This document shows, piece by piece, positions 1 through 7,800 of a stretch of DNA of 64,000 bases (positions are counted from its first letter, which is position 1; each line of letters opens with the position of its first letter). The stretch spans positions 1-64,000 of the forward strand of contig FZLR01000001.1 in assembly GCA_900197615.1 (NCBI GenBank), given 5' to 3'. Both the position numbers and the translations under genes were made by a program. This DNA is from Rhodospirillaceae bacterium Spongia-Bin9. Lineage in GTDB: Bacteria > Pseudomonadota > Alphaproteobacteria > Bin65. The notes under the pieces were generated by a model. The model ran no database searches, had not been told where the DNA came from, and worked only from the letters and a program-made list of their open reading frames with translations.

Positions 1-821
1 AAACCCGCCCGGGGCGCGGGCGCCCCGCCGACAGGCCCTGAAAACGGGCTCGCATTAATGCCGAGAGTGGCGCCGGCCGCCGCCGCCGCGAATAGCTCGA
101 CCATCAGCCCGACTCCGAATCCCTTGTAGCCGCCGCTCGGCAGCATCGTGCCCTTGAGCGCAACCTCGGGATCGGTCGTCGGTTTGCCGTCGCCATCCAG
201 CGCCCACCCTTCCGGGATCGCTTCGCCGCGGCGGGCAAACTGCATAATCTCGCTACGCGCGACGATGCTGGCGCTCTGATCGATCAGGACATACGCCTCG
301 CCCTGCCCATCCGGCGCCGCCACGGCGAACGGGTTCGTCCCGACGACCTTTCGGGCACCGCCGGCTGGCGCGATGGAGGCCGGTGCGTTGGTGAACCCGA
401 TCGCGAGCAGGCCCTGTTGTGCGAGCCTGAACGGGTGCCAGCCCAGAACGCCGCAATTGTAGGAATTGCGGATGGCGAGGCAGGCAATGCCCTGCTCCTT
501 CGCCAGGGGAACCAGCCGGTCGAAACCGGCATCGATCGCCGGATGGGCGAATCCGTTCCCGGCATCGGCGACCAGCGCAGCGGGTTTGGGCTGCGAGACG
601 ACCGGCACCGCATCTCCGTCTACCTTGCCGCACCGGACATGCTCGCAATAAATCGGCACATAGGGCAATCCATGCGAAGCGACGCCGTCGGCGTGGGCCG
701 CGGCCGAGGACCGGGCGACCGAGCGGGCATTGGTCTCGTTCGCGCCGGCATTCCCGAGCGCGCGAAAGGCGAGGTCTTCGATCTCGCTCAGCGTCATTGC
801 AACGGTCTTGGCAGCTGCCAT
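1..821 (-). CDS. Ldh-family (malate/L-lactate dehydrogenase-like) oxidoreductase, 3' end outside window
   Basis: The first 273 codons are present; the C-terminus runs off the left edge. The sequence is typical of the Ldh/YlbC/ComC NAD(P)-dependent 2-hydroxyacid dehydrogenase family: an N-terminal helical region, the DGVASHG motif whose His (residue 50) is the expected catalytic base, and a later GGYKGFG motif. The family includes sulfolactate, ureidoglycolate and delta-1-pyrroline/piperideine-2-carboxylate reductases, so the substrate cannot be named from sequence. The ATG at 821 has an AGGAG Shine-Dalgarno 6 nt upstream; an internal ATG (residue 9) is less well placed. It is the last visible gene of a minus-strand run behind a DUF3726 gene, 20 nt apart. 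Family assignment is firm, substrate unknown. Confidence 0.85.
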   Translation of the reverse strand, partial: MAAAKTVAMTLSEIEDLAFRALGNAGANETNARSVARSSAAAHADGVASHGLPYVPIYCEHVRCGKVDGDAVPVVSQPKPAALVADAGNGFAHPAIDAGFDRLVPLAKEQGIACLAIRNSYNCGVLGWHPFRLAQQGLLAIGFTNAPASIAPAGGARKVVGTNPFAVAAPDGQGEAYVLIDQSASIVARSEIMQFARRGEAIPEGWALDGDGKPTTDPEVALKGTMLPSGGYKGFGVGLMVELFAAAAAGATLGINASPFSGPVGGAPAPRAG

Positions 822-841
822 CCCTGTCTCCTGTCGAGAAA

Positions 842-1513
842 TCAGTCGGTTTCGACCAAATCGCCGCCGCCGGCGCCGCGCGCCCGCGATTCGGCGCTTT
901 CCGGCACATAGGTCCGGCACGCCCAGCGATTGAGCCGGGCAAACACCTCGTTTTCGATCGGGATACTGCCGTCCAGTTGCGACAGCGATTGCGGCAATTC
1001 TCCGATTTGCGCCCGCTCGATCCGCACGGACCCGGCCAGTGTCAAATCCTCAATCGCGCGGCAGGATTCGGCGATGGAGTCCGGTCCAATCCCGACAGCA
1101 GGCGTTTCAATCCCGAGCGACACGATCAGCCTCACGCCGTAAACCTGTGCGACGCCGGCCAGAAACGGCATGGTCAACAGCGGCCATCGGACCGCGGCAA
1201 GCACGAGCGCACCGTCGCCGGCGAAGGCAAGCGGTTGGCCGGCCCGATCCGCTACCGTCACTCCGGCCAGCAGACCGTCGATCTCTCCCGCTTCCGAGCG
1301 CCAGATCGAACCGGAGGGGACGGGAAAGCAGCACCGCCAATCCTGTTTGGAAAGACCTTCGAGCGTGCCGTGTAAAGCAGACAAGCCGGCCAGGCCCCGC
1401 GCCTCCAGCCAGCGCGCCGCCCGGCCGGCTTCGTCCGCCAGACCCCAGGGCAACCCGGCGCCGCGCGCCGCCTTTGTCGCCAATGCCTGAATTTCGTTGA
1501 GGGAACAGAGCAC
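842..1513 (-). CDS. DUF3726-type conserved protein, 223 aa
   Basis: The protein begins with a SLNEIQAL...GAGLPWGLADEAG segment and continues as a mixed alpha/beta protein without signal peptide or membrane segments. I recognise this N-terminus as the DUF3726 family; no biochemical function is established for it as far as I know. The start is a GTG at 1513, just 4 nt after the stop of the upstream 572-aa gene; longer upstream frames would run into that gene. It lies 20 nt before the Ldh-family gene, so the two are very likely co-transcribed and may act as partners. The family name is from recall; a role as an accessory to the neighbouring dehydrogenase is inference. Confidence 0.72.
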   Translation of the reverse strand: MLCSLNEIQALATKAARGAGLPWGLADEAGRAARWLEARGLAGLSALHGTLEGLSKQDWRCCFPVPSGSIWRSEAGEIDGLLAGVTVADRAGQPLAFAGDGALVLAAVRWPLLTMPFLAGVAQVYGVRLIVSLGIETPAVGIGPDSIAESCRAIEDLTLAGSVRIERAQIGELPQSLSQLDGSIPIENEVFARLNRWACRTYVPESAESRARGAGGGDLVETD

Positions 1514-1517
1514 CGGC

Positions 1518-3236
1518 TTACGGGGCGGGCTGCGGAAAGATCCAGTCGTCCGGCGGCTGGGCGTCCAGTTCGTCCGGATAAGGTGCATGGCAGAACATGT
1601 TGATGCGCAGCCACCGGTCCGATTTCGGGTCGAAATGCGTGGCGCCGAAAAAGGCGAGCTTGCAGCGCAGCAGATTGAGCGGCAGCAGGTCCGCGCCGAT
1701 CAGGTTATCGCGAATCTGGCCATAGCGCCCGAGGTCCGGATCGTAGAGGCGCCGGACTGCATGGCGGTGTTCCGGGTGGCGAAGCAGAAAATCGGCGAGA
1801 GATTGCTCCAATGGTGCACGCTGCAGATCCGCGTGGCAGGCGGCGATATCCCTGCCGGTCGCCAGCGGCAACTCCAGGTCCGCACCCGGCTCCTCCCACC
1901 GTTCGCCCAGCCGGGGCTCCAGCTTGTTGGCCGAAACGTACCAGAACCGGGCCTGGGCATCGCGGGTTCGATAGTCGGGCTCCAGCGCCCACCCGAACCG
2001 ATCCTCGATCCGTCGGAGGATCTCACCGACAGTGCCCGGCACACCGGCCGGCGCCATCTCCGCGTCGTCGATCGCCATCCGGTCCGCCAGATCGTCGACC
2101 AGATCGCCATGGGGTTCGATCAGCAACGAAACGGCCAGCTCCTGTCCTTCGAGCGACAGATTCTCTGCCGCCCAGTCGTTTATTTTGGCCCAGGGTGCGG
2201 CGGTATCCGGACCGAGACCGGCGGCAAACGCCTCGAGCCGATCCAGGTCGGCGGCCAGCCCTGCTATTTTTTCCGCCTGCAACGGGTCGGGAACGGCCCA
2301 GCCGGCGACTTCCGCTCTCGCCCGGTCGATCCATTCCCGGAAGACCGCCCGGCTTTCTTCGGGCGCCTCCGGCAGGGCGCAAACCCGGGCAAGCGCCAAC
2401 TCCCGGCATTCGATCCAACGGGCGAACAGGGCCGGATGATTGACGATGAACGGCCCGAGGCCGAGACCGGTCGAATTGCCGATGCCGAGCCGGCGCCGAA
2501 GTGCCGGGTCGAGCGGTACTGCGGTGTCGCCGCCGCCGGCCCGGGCCATGCAATCGACAAGATCGGCGACGAACTGGCGGATCATCCAGACCGTCAGCAT
2601 TTCCATACGGAACGGCCCGCCGAAGCCGGCCCGGCCGGCATAGCGCTGCCGGTCCGCGATACCGAACTTGCCGTTGCCGTAAACTGCGGTCGTCCGCATG
2701 ACGTAACCGACATCGTCGAGCCGCGCCGCGTCCGGCTGCCGCCCCGCCGCCAGGCATCCCACAACATGATCGAACAGCCGTGCACTCTTGTTGGTGCGCG
2801 ACAGGATCAGGTCGGTGTGCCGGTAGCGCCCGGCCTCCTGCTTCGGCGTATTGGCGCGCAGGCGCTCGATCTCGCCGTCGTCCGGGATGCCGTCGTACAG
2901 GACGTAGGTGGCGTCCCAGGCCTCGGCGATCACCCGGTCGGTGCGCATCGACGGATCGAGATCGTGGGCGAAACAGACCAGCGAATAGGTCCGGTCCGGC
3001 CCTCTGGCCGCATAGACCGCCGTACCGACACCGTCCTCGCCGATCTCCCAGCGGTCGTAGCCGAAGCGAAAGCCCGCGGCTGCAACGTGCCGCATCGTCG
3101 CCCTCAGGAAACTCAGCCGCGTCTGGTGGAATGCGCCAAGCCTGTCCAGGCGCATGACCCGTTCCGGCGGTCGCATGCGAAGGCTGACTCCCGTACGGAC
3201 GTCTTCGACCGGACCGAATTCTCCGAGACCGTCCAA
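1518..3236 (-). CDS. Uncharacterised conserved-type protein, 572 aa
   Basis: A long cytosolic-looking protein with no signal peptide, no transmembrane segments and no catalytic motif I can name. Segments such as TNKSARLFDHVVGCLAAGR, YGNGKFGIADR and GNSTGLGLGPFIVNHP look conserved-family-like rather than random. The frame starts with TTG at 3236, one base after the upstream dipeptidase stop (TGA at 3238-3240); a GTG and an ATG 13 and 20 codons further in are alternatives, so the N-terminus is uncertain. It ends 4 nt before the DUF3726 start. Context (dehydrogenase, DUF3726, dipeptidase homologue, FAD enzyme) points to a catabolic enzyme or an assembly factor, but I do not assign a function. 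Confidence 0.8.
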   Translation of the reverse strand: MDGLGEFGPVEDVRTGVSLRMRPPERVMRLDRLGAFHQTRLSFLRATMRHVAAAGFRFGYDRWEIGEDGVGTAVYAARGPDRTYSLVCFAHDLDPSMRTDRVIAEAWDATYVLYDGIPDDGEIERLRANTPKQEAGRYRHTDLILSRTNKSARLFDHVVGCLAAGRQPDAARLDDVGYVMRTTAVYGNGKFGIADRQRYAGRAGFGGPFRMEMLTVWMIRQFVADLVDCMARAGGGDTAVPLDPALRRRLGIGNSTGLGLGPFIVNHPALFARWIECRELALARVCALPEAPEESRAVFREWIDRARAEVAGWAVPDPLQAEKIAGLAADLDRLEAFAAGLGPDTAAPWAKINDWAAENLSLEGQELAVSLLIEPHGDLVDDLADRMAIDDAEMAPAGVPGTVGEILRRIEDRFGWALEPDYRTRDAQARFWYVSANKLEPRLGERWEEPGADLELPLATGRDIAACHADLQRAPLEQSLADFLLRHPEHRHAVRRLYDPDLGRYGQIRDNLIGADLLPLNLLRCKLAFFGATHFDPKSDRWLRINMFCHAPYPDELDAQPPDDWIFPQPAP

Positions 3237-3237
3237 G

Positions 3238-4215
3238 TCAGGCCTGCCGCGGCCCGAAGGCGCCTTTCATAAACCGCAACCAGTTGTTTCCCATGATCCC
3301 TGCGGTTTCCGCCGCGGAAAAGCCCGTCTCGCGCAGCGCCCGGGCGATGCCGGGGAAATCCTCATTGGAGCGGAACCAGTCCGGCATTTCGGGAAACCGC
3401 ACGTCCTTCACGCTTTCCGGCGGCGGCGTATTCCCGTCTTCCCGGACTCCGCTGCGCATCCACCGGACGATCGAATCCGGCTGATCCTGACACAGGTCGG
3501 ACCCGATGCCGATACGGTCCGCGCCCATCAGGTCGGCCGTGCGCGCGGCCATGTCGCAAAAACTCCGGAGGGTCGTCGCCGGCCCGTCCTTCATGTGATG
3601 GGGATAGAGGCTGAATCCGAGCATGCCGCCCGATTCGCCGAGCGCCTTCAGGACGTCGGCCGATTTGTTGCGCCCGGTATCGCGCCACGACCGGGGATTG
3701 GCGTGGGATACGACGATGGGCCGGTCCGACCGCTCGATCGCTTCGAGCGTCGAGCGCTCGGCCGAATGGGACATGTCGACGACCATGCCGACCCGGTTCA
3801 TCTCGGCGATCGCTGCCCGCCCCTTCGGCGTGACGCCCTCGTCCATCGCCTCCTCGACCCAGCCGGTCGCCAGCGAGCATTTCGCGTTGTAGGACAGTTG
3901 CATGAAACGGACGCCGCGGTCGTAAAGATCCTCGATGCGCGCCAGATCGTCCTCGACCGGCATGCAGTTTTGCAGGCCGAAATAAATCGCCGTCTTTCCG
4001 GCCGATTGAGCGCGCAGAATATCGTCGGCCGTCCGGCCCGGCACGACATGGTCGCAAAAGCGCTCGAACAGCGCAGTCCATTCGTCCAGCCGGTCCAGCG
4101 TGCCGCGATAGTCTTCGTGATAGACGATAGTCGTGTGTACCGCGTCGACTCCGCCAGCGCGCAACTGGCGAAAAATCCTTTCGGACCATCGGCAGTACTG
4201 CAACCCGTCGATCAC
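3238..4215 (-). CDS. Membrane dipeptidase (M19)-family protein with altered metal site
   Basis: Fold signatures of peptidase M19 are clear: VDMSH (His150), VVSHANPRSW (His171) and IGIGSD (Asp240) match three metal ligands of renal dipeptidase. The N-terminal HxD ligand pair is replaced by LQY (DGLQYC), the bridging Glu of GVEGGH is Gln82 (FGLQN), and the substrate-binding His is Tyr109, so an ordinary binuclear dipeptidase site is unlikely. No signal peptide or lipobox is seen. M19 homologues occur near dimethylglycine dehydrogenase genes in pseudomonads (recalled), which fits the FAD/GcvT gene 105 bp upstream. GTG at 4215 is the only canonical in-frame start here and lacks a good Shine-Dalgarno. 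Family sure, activity doubtful. Confidence 0.85.
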   Translation of the reverse strand: MIDGLQYCRWSERIFRQLRAGGVDAVHTTIVYHEDYRGTLDRLDEWTALFERFCDHVVPGRTADDILRAQSAGKTAIYFGLQNCMPVEDDLARIEDLYDRGVRFMQLSYNAKCSLATGWVEEAMDEGVTPKGRAAIAEMNRVGMVVDMSHSAERSTLEAIERSDRPIVVSHANPRSWRDTGRNKSADVLKALGESGGMLGFSLYPHHMKDGPATTLRSFCDMAARTADLMGADRIGIGSDLCQDQPDSIVRWMRSGVREDGNTPPPESVKDVRFPEMPDWFRSNEDFPGIARALRETGFSAAETAGIMGNNWLRFMKGAFGPRQA

Positions 4216-4320
4216 GACGTCGGAATTCCGGTCGGAAACGATTCCTTCTCTCCCTTTGATGACAGTGTCCCCCGTTCCGGTTCAACCACAAGACACCGGT
4301 CCTGACAAACCGGGGGATTA

Positions 4321-6744
4321 TTAAATCCGCATCTTTTTGCCGTCGGGATCGTAGGGCGAGGCCTGAATAACGCACGCCGACCGTTCTACTCCGACGATAT
4401 GGGTATGAAGCCCGGCACCGGGTTCGGCGAACTCCGGCTCGACCAGGGCGAGCGCCAGGCTCTTGCCGACGACATGGCCGTAACCGCCCGAAGCGATAAA
4501 GCCGACGCGCCGCCCGTCGCGCCAGACCGGCTCGAAACCGGAGGCATCGGCATCGGGCGACTCGACCTCGAGCGTCACCAGCCGCTGCGGCGCGGTGTTC
4601 CTCTCCCGCTCGGCGTGCGCGGCGGCCTTGCCGACGAATTCACCCTTGTCGAAGGCGATCCAGCGGTCGAGGCCGGTCATGCCAGGAGTATATCCCTGGG
4701 TAAACTCGGCCGACCAGATGCCGAAGCTCTTCTCCAGGCGAAGCGAATTGAGGGCGTAGTATCCGTATTCGCGGATGCCGGCCGCCGCCCCGGCTTCGAG
4801 CAGCATCTCGCGCAGGGAGACATGCGCCGCCGCCGGGCAATTGATCTCGTAGCCCAGTTCGCCGGCGACCGAGAGCCGGCCGACCCGGGCCCGGACCAGC
4901 CCGACATCCATGGTGCGGCAGCTCATGAACGGCAGGGCCTCGTGGCTGACGTCTTCATGGGTCAGCGCCGCCAGGACGTCGCGGGATTTCGGGCCGGACA
5001 GGGAAAAGCCCACGGTGGCGTCGGAGATGTCGCGCACCTGCACATCGCCGTCGCGCGCCGGGTCGAGACGGTCGTGGAACCAGCGCATGTGCCATTCGCG
5101 CAAATAGTAGGAACCCATGATCCACCAGACGCCGGCGCCCCAATTGAAGACGGTCAGATCGCCCTTCAAGCGGCCGTCCGGCGCCAGCATCGGAGAGAGC
5201 CGCACCCGGCCAGCCTCGGGCAGGCGGCCGGCCATGGTCCGGTCGAGCCAGGCTTCGGCGCCCCGGCCGGTCACCTCGTAGCGCGAGAAGCCGGTAATAT
5301 CGAGCAGGCCGACGCCTTCGCGCACCGCCCGGCACTCCTCGCCGACAAGGTCGAACGCGTTGGACCGCTTGAGCGTCGGCGTTTCCACGAAACCCGGCGG
5401 CGCGAACACAAGCGGCACCTCCAGGCCCCAGCTCACGCCCCACAGGGCGCCGGCCGCCTTCATGGCATCGTGCGCCGGCGCCTTGTTGAGCGGCCGGCCG
5501 GCGGGCAGCTGCTCGTTCGGATAGGTCATCACGAACCGCCGGGAATAGAACTGCCCGGTCGTCTGGCGGATATACTCGCGGTTCGAGGCGAACGGCCCGT
5601 AGCGCGCGATGTCCATCGACCAGGCGTCAGCCTCGGGCTCGCCGTGGATCATCCATTCGGCGAGCGTCTTGCCGACGCCGCCGCCCTGGAGGAAGCCCGC
5701 CATCACACCGCAGGCCAGCCAGTAGTTCGGCAGCCCGCGGACCGGCCCGACCAGCGGATTGCCGTCCGGCGAAAAGGTGAAGGCGCCGTTCACCCAGTTC
5801 TTGACGCCGACTCTCTGGAGCACGGGATAGCGGGTGAACGCCAGTTCGAGTTCGTTGGCGATCCGGTCGGTATCCTCCTGGATCAGGTCGAAGCCGTAGT
5901 CCCACGGCGCGCCGTCGATATTCCAGTGCTGGTGGTCGAGTTCGTAGATGCCGACCAGCACGCCCTTTTGGTCCTGGCGCAGATAGGTGAAGCCTTCGAG
6001 GTCCACCGTCATCGGCACTTCGAATTCGAGCGCCTCGATCTCCGGGATCGATTCCGTCACCAGATAGTGGTGCGCGAGCGGCGAGAGCGGCAACTCCAGG
6101 CCGACCATCCGGCCGACCTGCTTGGCCCACAGGCCGCCCGCATTGACGACATGCTCGGCGAGAATCGTGCCTTTCTCGGTGACGACTTCCCAGGAACGGT
6201 CCGGACGCTGTTTCAGCTCCAGCACGCGATTGTGCTCGATCACCGTGGCGCCCCGCTTGCGCGCCGCACCGGCATAGGCGTGGACCGTGCCGGTGGTGTC
6301 GACATAACCTTCCCGGTCGGCCCACAGGCCGCCGATCACGCCGTCGACATCCATGATCGGGCAGCGTTCTCCGATCTCGGCCGGCGTCATCAGATGGCAG
6401 TCTTCGATGCCGATGGTCTGGAAGATGCGGTAGGCACTCTGGAGCCATTCCCAGCGCGCCGGCTCCGAAGCGACCGTGATGCCGCCGGTCATGTGGAGCC
6501 CGATATCCTGGCCGGATTCCGGGCCGATCTCGCGTAGCAGGTCGATGGTGTAGGCCTGAAGTGCGGCCATGTTCGGATCGGCGTTGAGCGCATGGATGCC
6601 GCCGGCGGCATGCCAGGACGATCCGGCGGTCAGTACCGAGCGCTCGACCAGCGCAACATCGGTCCAGCCGAACTTCGCCAGGTGGTACAGGACCGAAGCA
6701 CCGACCACGCCGCCGCCGATCACCACAACCCGATATCGGTCCAT
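4321..6744 (-). CDS. FAD-dependent oxidoreductase with GcvT domain (dimethylglycine/sarcosine dehydrogenase-like), 807 aa
   Basis: The N-terminal half is a DAO-type flavoprotein: a Rossmann VVVIGGGVVGASVLYHL motif at residues 6-22, then SSWHAAGG, the region whose His carries covalent FAD in dimethylglycine/sarcosine dehydrogenases. The C-terminal half (from about residue 430) is a GcvT/aminomethyltransferase-like folate domain, with RLEKSFGIW and PGMTGLDR typical of this class. The likely reaction is oxidative N-demethylation of a methylated amino acid with one-carbon transfer to tetrahydrofolate. The ATG at 6744 follows a GGGAGAGGAAAG Shine-Dalgarno. It is probably the first gene of the minus-strand run that continues with the dipeptidase homologue. 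The exact substrate (dimethylglycine, sarcosine, N-methylproline or other) is not decidable. Confidence 0.9.
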   Translation of the reverse strand: MDRYRVVVIGGGVVGASVLYHLAKFGWTDVALVERSVLTAGSSWHAAGGIHALNADPNMAALQAYTIDLLREIGPESGQDIGLHMTGGITVASEPARWEWLQSAYRIFQTIGIEDCHLMTPAEIGERCPIMDVDGVIGGLWADREGYVDTTGTVHAYAGAARKRGATVIEHNRVLELKQRPDRSWEVVTEKGTILAEHVVNAGGLWAKQVGRMVGLELPLSPLAHHYLVTESIPEIEALEFEVPMTVDLEGFTYLRQDQKGVLVGIYELDHQHWNIDGAPWDYGFDLIQEDTDRIANELELAFTRYPVLQRVGVKNWVNGAFTFSPDGNPLVGPVRGLPNYWLACGVMAGFLQGGGVGKTLAEWMIHGEPEADAWSMDIARYGPFASNREYIRQTTGQFYSRRFVMTYPNEQLPAGRPLNKAPAHDAMKAAGALWGVSWGLEVPLVFAPPGFVETPTLKRSNAFDLVGEECRAVREGVGLLDITGFSRYEVTGRGAEAWLDRTMAGRLPEAGRVRLSPMLAPDGRLKGDLTVFNWGAGVWWIMGSYYLREWHMRWFHDRLDPARDGDVQVRDISDATVGFSLSGPKSRDVLAALTHEDVSHEALPFMSCRTMDVGLVRARVGRLSVAGELGYEINCPAAAHVSLREMLLEAGAAAGIREYGYYALNSLRLEKSFGIWSAEFTQGYTPGMTGLDRWIAFDKGEFVGKAAAHAERERNTAPQRLVTLEVESPDADASGFEPVWRDGRRVGFIASGGYGHVVGKSLALALVEPEFAEPGAGLHTHIVGVERSACVIQASPYDPDGKKMRI

Positions 6745-6973
6745 TTCTTTCCTCTCCCACCGCCGCCAACCGAGGTCCGGTGTCGGTGGCCGGCTCACTA
6801 ACGGCAAATCGCTCGGCGATCCAGAGCCGATCCGGCTTCGATCGACCGTCGCCGGCAGAGTCGAGGGCGCGCGGCGATATGACTCGACCGGCTACCGGCT
6901 ATTGCGCCGCAACCCTGGCGCCGGTTTACAGTAGAGTCGCACACTCGGAAAAACCGGAATGAGGAAACTGCAG

Positions 6974-7741
6974 ATGCGTGGCCTTTCGGGAAAGACTGCC
7001 CTGGTGACGGGCGGCGGAGCGGGAATCGGGCGCGCGATCTGCCAGCGGCTCGGAGAGGAAGGGACGACCGTCGGCGTGCTGGATCGCGATGGCCCGGGGG
7101 CCGGCGAGACGGCTGACCTGATCGCCGCGGGCGGCGGCCGGGCCACAGCCTTCGAAGCCGACATCGCGGACTATGACGCCGTCGCCGACGCCGTCTCGTC
7201 ATTCGAAAGCGCAGCCGGCCCGCTCGACATTCTGGTCAACAACGCCGGCATCGATATCGCCATGCCGTTTCTCGACACCGATACCGCCCTGTGGCGCAGG
7301 ATCGTCGAGATCAATCTCTTCGGACCGCTCAACCTGCATCATATCGCGGTCCGCGGCATGGCCGAGCGCCGATCCGGCAAGGTGATCAACATTTCCTCCG
7401 ACGCCGCGCGGGTCGGTTCCTCCGGCGAATCGGTCTACGCCGCGTGCAAGGGCGGCATTGTCTCCTTTTCCAAGACGCTGGCGCGGGAACTGGCCCGGCG
7501 CAACGTGCAGGTGAACTGCGTCTGTCCGGGCCCGACCGACACCGACCTGTTCCGGACTTTCGCCGGCGACGGTGAAGCCGGGCAGAAGCTGGTTGCCGCC
7601 CTGGAGCGCGCCATCCCGATGCGCCGGCTCGGCCAGCCTGCCGACTATCCCGGACTGGTGGCCTTCCTGGCCAGCAGCGACGCCGACTTCATCACCGGCC
7701 AGACAATCAGCGTGTCCGGCGGCCTGACCATGGCGGGATAG
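6974..7741 (+). CDS. SDR-family NAD(P)-dependent oxidoreductase, 255 aa
   Basis: Classical short-chain dehydrogenase: TGGGAGIGRAI cofactor motif near the N-terminus, NNAG, catalytic Ser in INISSD, and the Tyr-x3-Lys pair as YAACK, ending with the usual VSGGLTMAG. Length is normal for a single-domain SDR of the FabG/3-hydroxyacyl or 2-hydroxycyclohexanecarboxyl-CoA type. Two ATGs exist; the one at 6974 has GAGGA 8 nt upstream and is preferred to the ATG at 6959. It is divergent from the FAD/GcvT gene across 229 bp, so the two may share regulation. Substrate unknown. Confidence 0.88.
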   Translation: MRGLSGKTALVTGGGAGIGRAICQRLGEEGTTVGVLDRDGPGAGETADLIAAGGGRATAFEADIADYDAVADAVSSFESAAGPLDILVNNAGIDIAMPFLDTDTALWRRIVEINLFGPLNLHHIAVRGMAERRSGKVINISSDAARVGSSGESVYAACKGGIVSFSKTLARELARRNVQVNCVCPGPTDTDLFRTFAGDGEAGQKLVAALERAIPMRRLGQPADYPGLVAFLASSDADFITGQTISVSGGLTMAG

Positions 7742-7750
7742 GGCGGTTCC

Positions 7751-7786
7751 TGCCGGCCCCGGTTGTTCGGTCCAACCGCGCCGGCA
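7751..7786. terminator. Nested hairpin between convergent genes
   Basis: TGCCGGC (7751-7757) pairs with GCCGGCA (7780-7786), and inside it CGGTTG (7760-7765) pairs with CAACCG (7773-7778) around a 7-nt loop. It sits in the 59-bp gap between the SDR and the M48 gene, which converge. There is no U-tract on either strand, so intrinsic termination is plausible but not shown. Confidence 0.45.
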
Positions 7787-7800
7787 CGGCGGGGGGACGG

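Noticed and set aside
1497-3272. 591-codon plus-strand frame opposite the 572-aa protein
   Set aside because: I weighed both strands because neither has a known domain. The minus frame has near-zero spacing to two neighbours in a consistent operon and balanced residue composition, while the plus frame would be isolated.
4399-6537. 712-codon plus-strand frame opposite the FAD/GcvT gene
   Set aside because: Antisense shadow caused by GC-rich codon use; no recognisable motifs.
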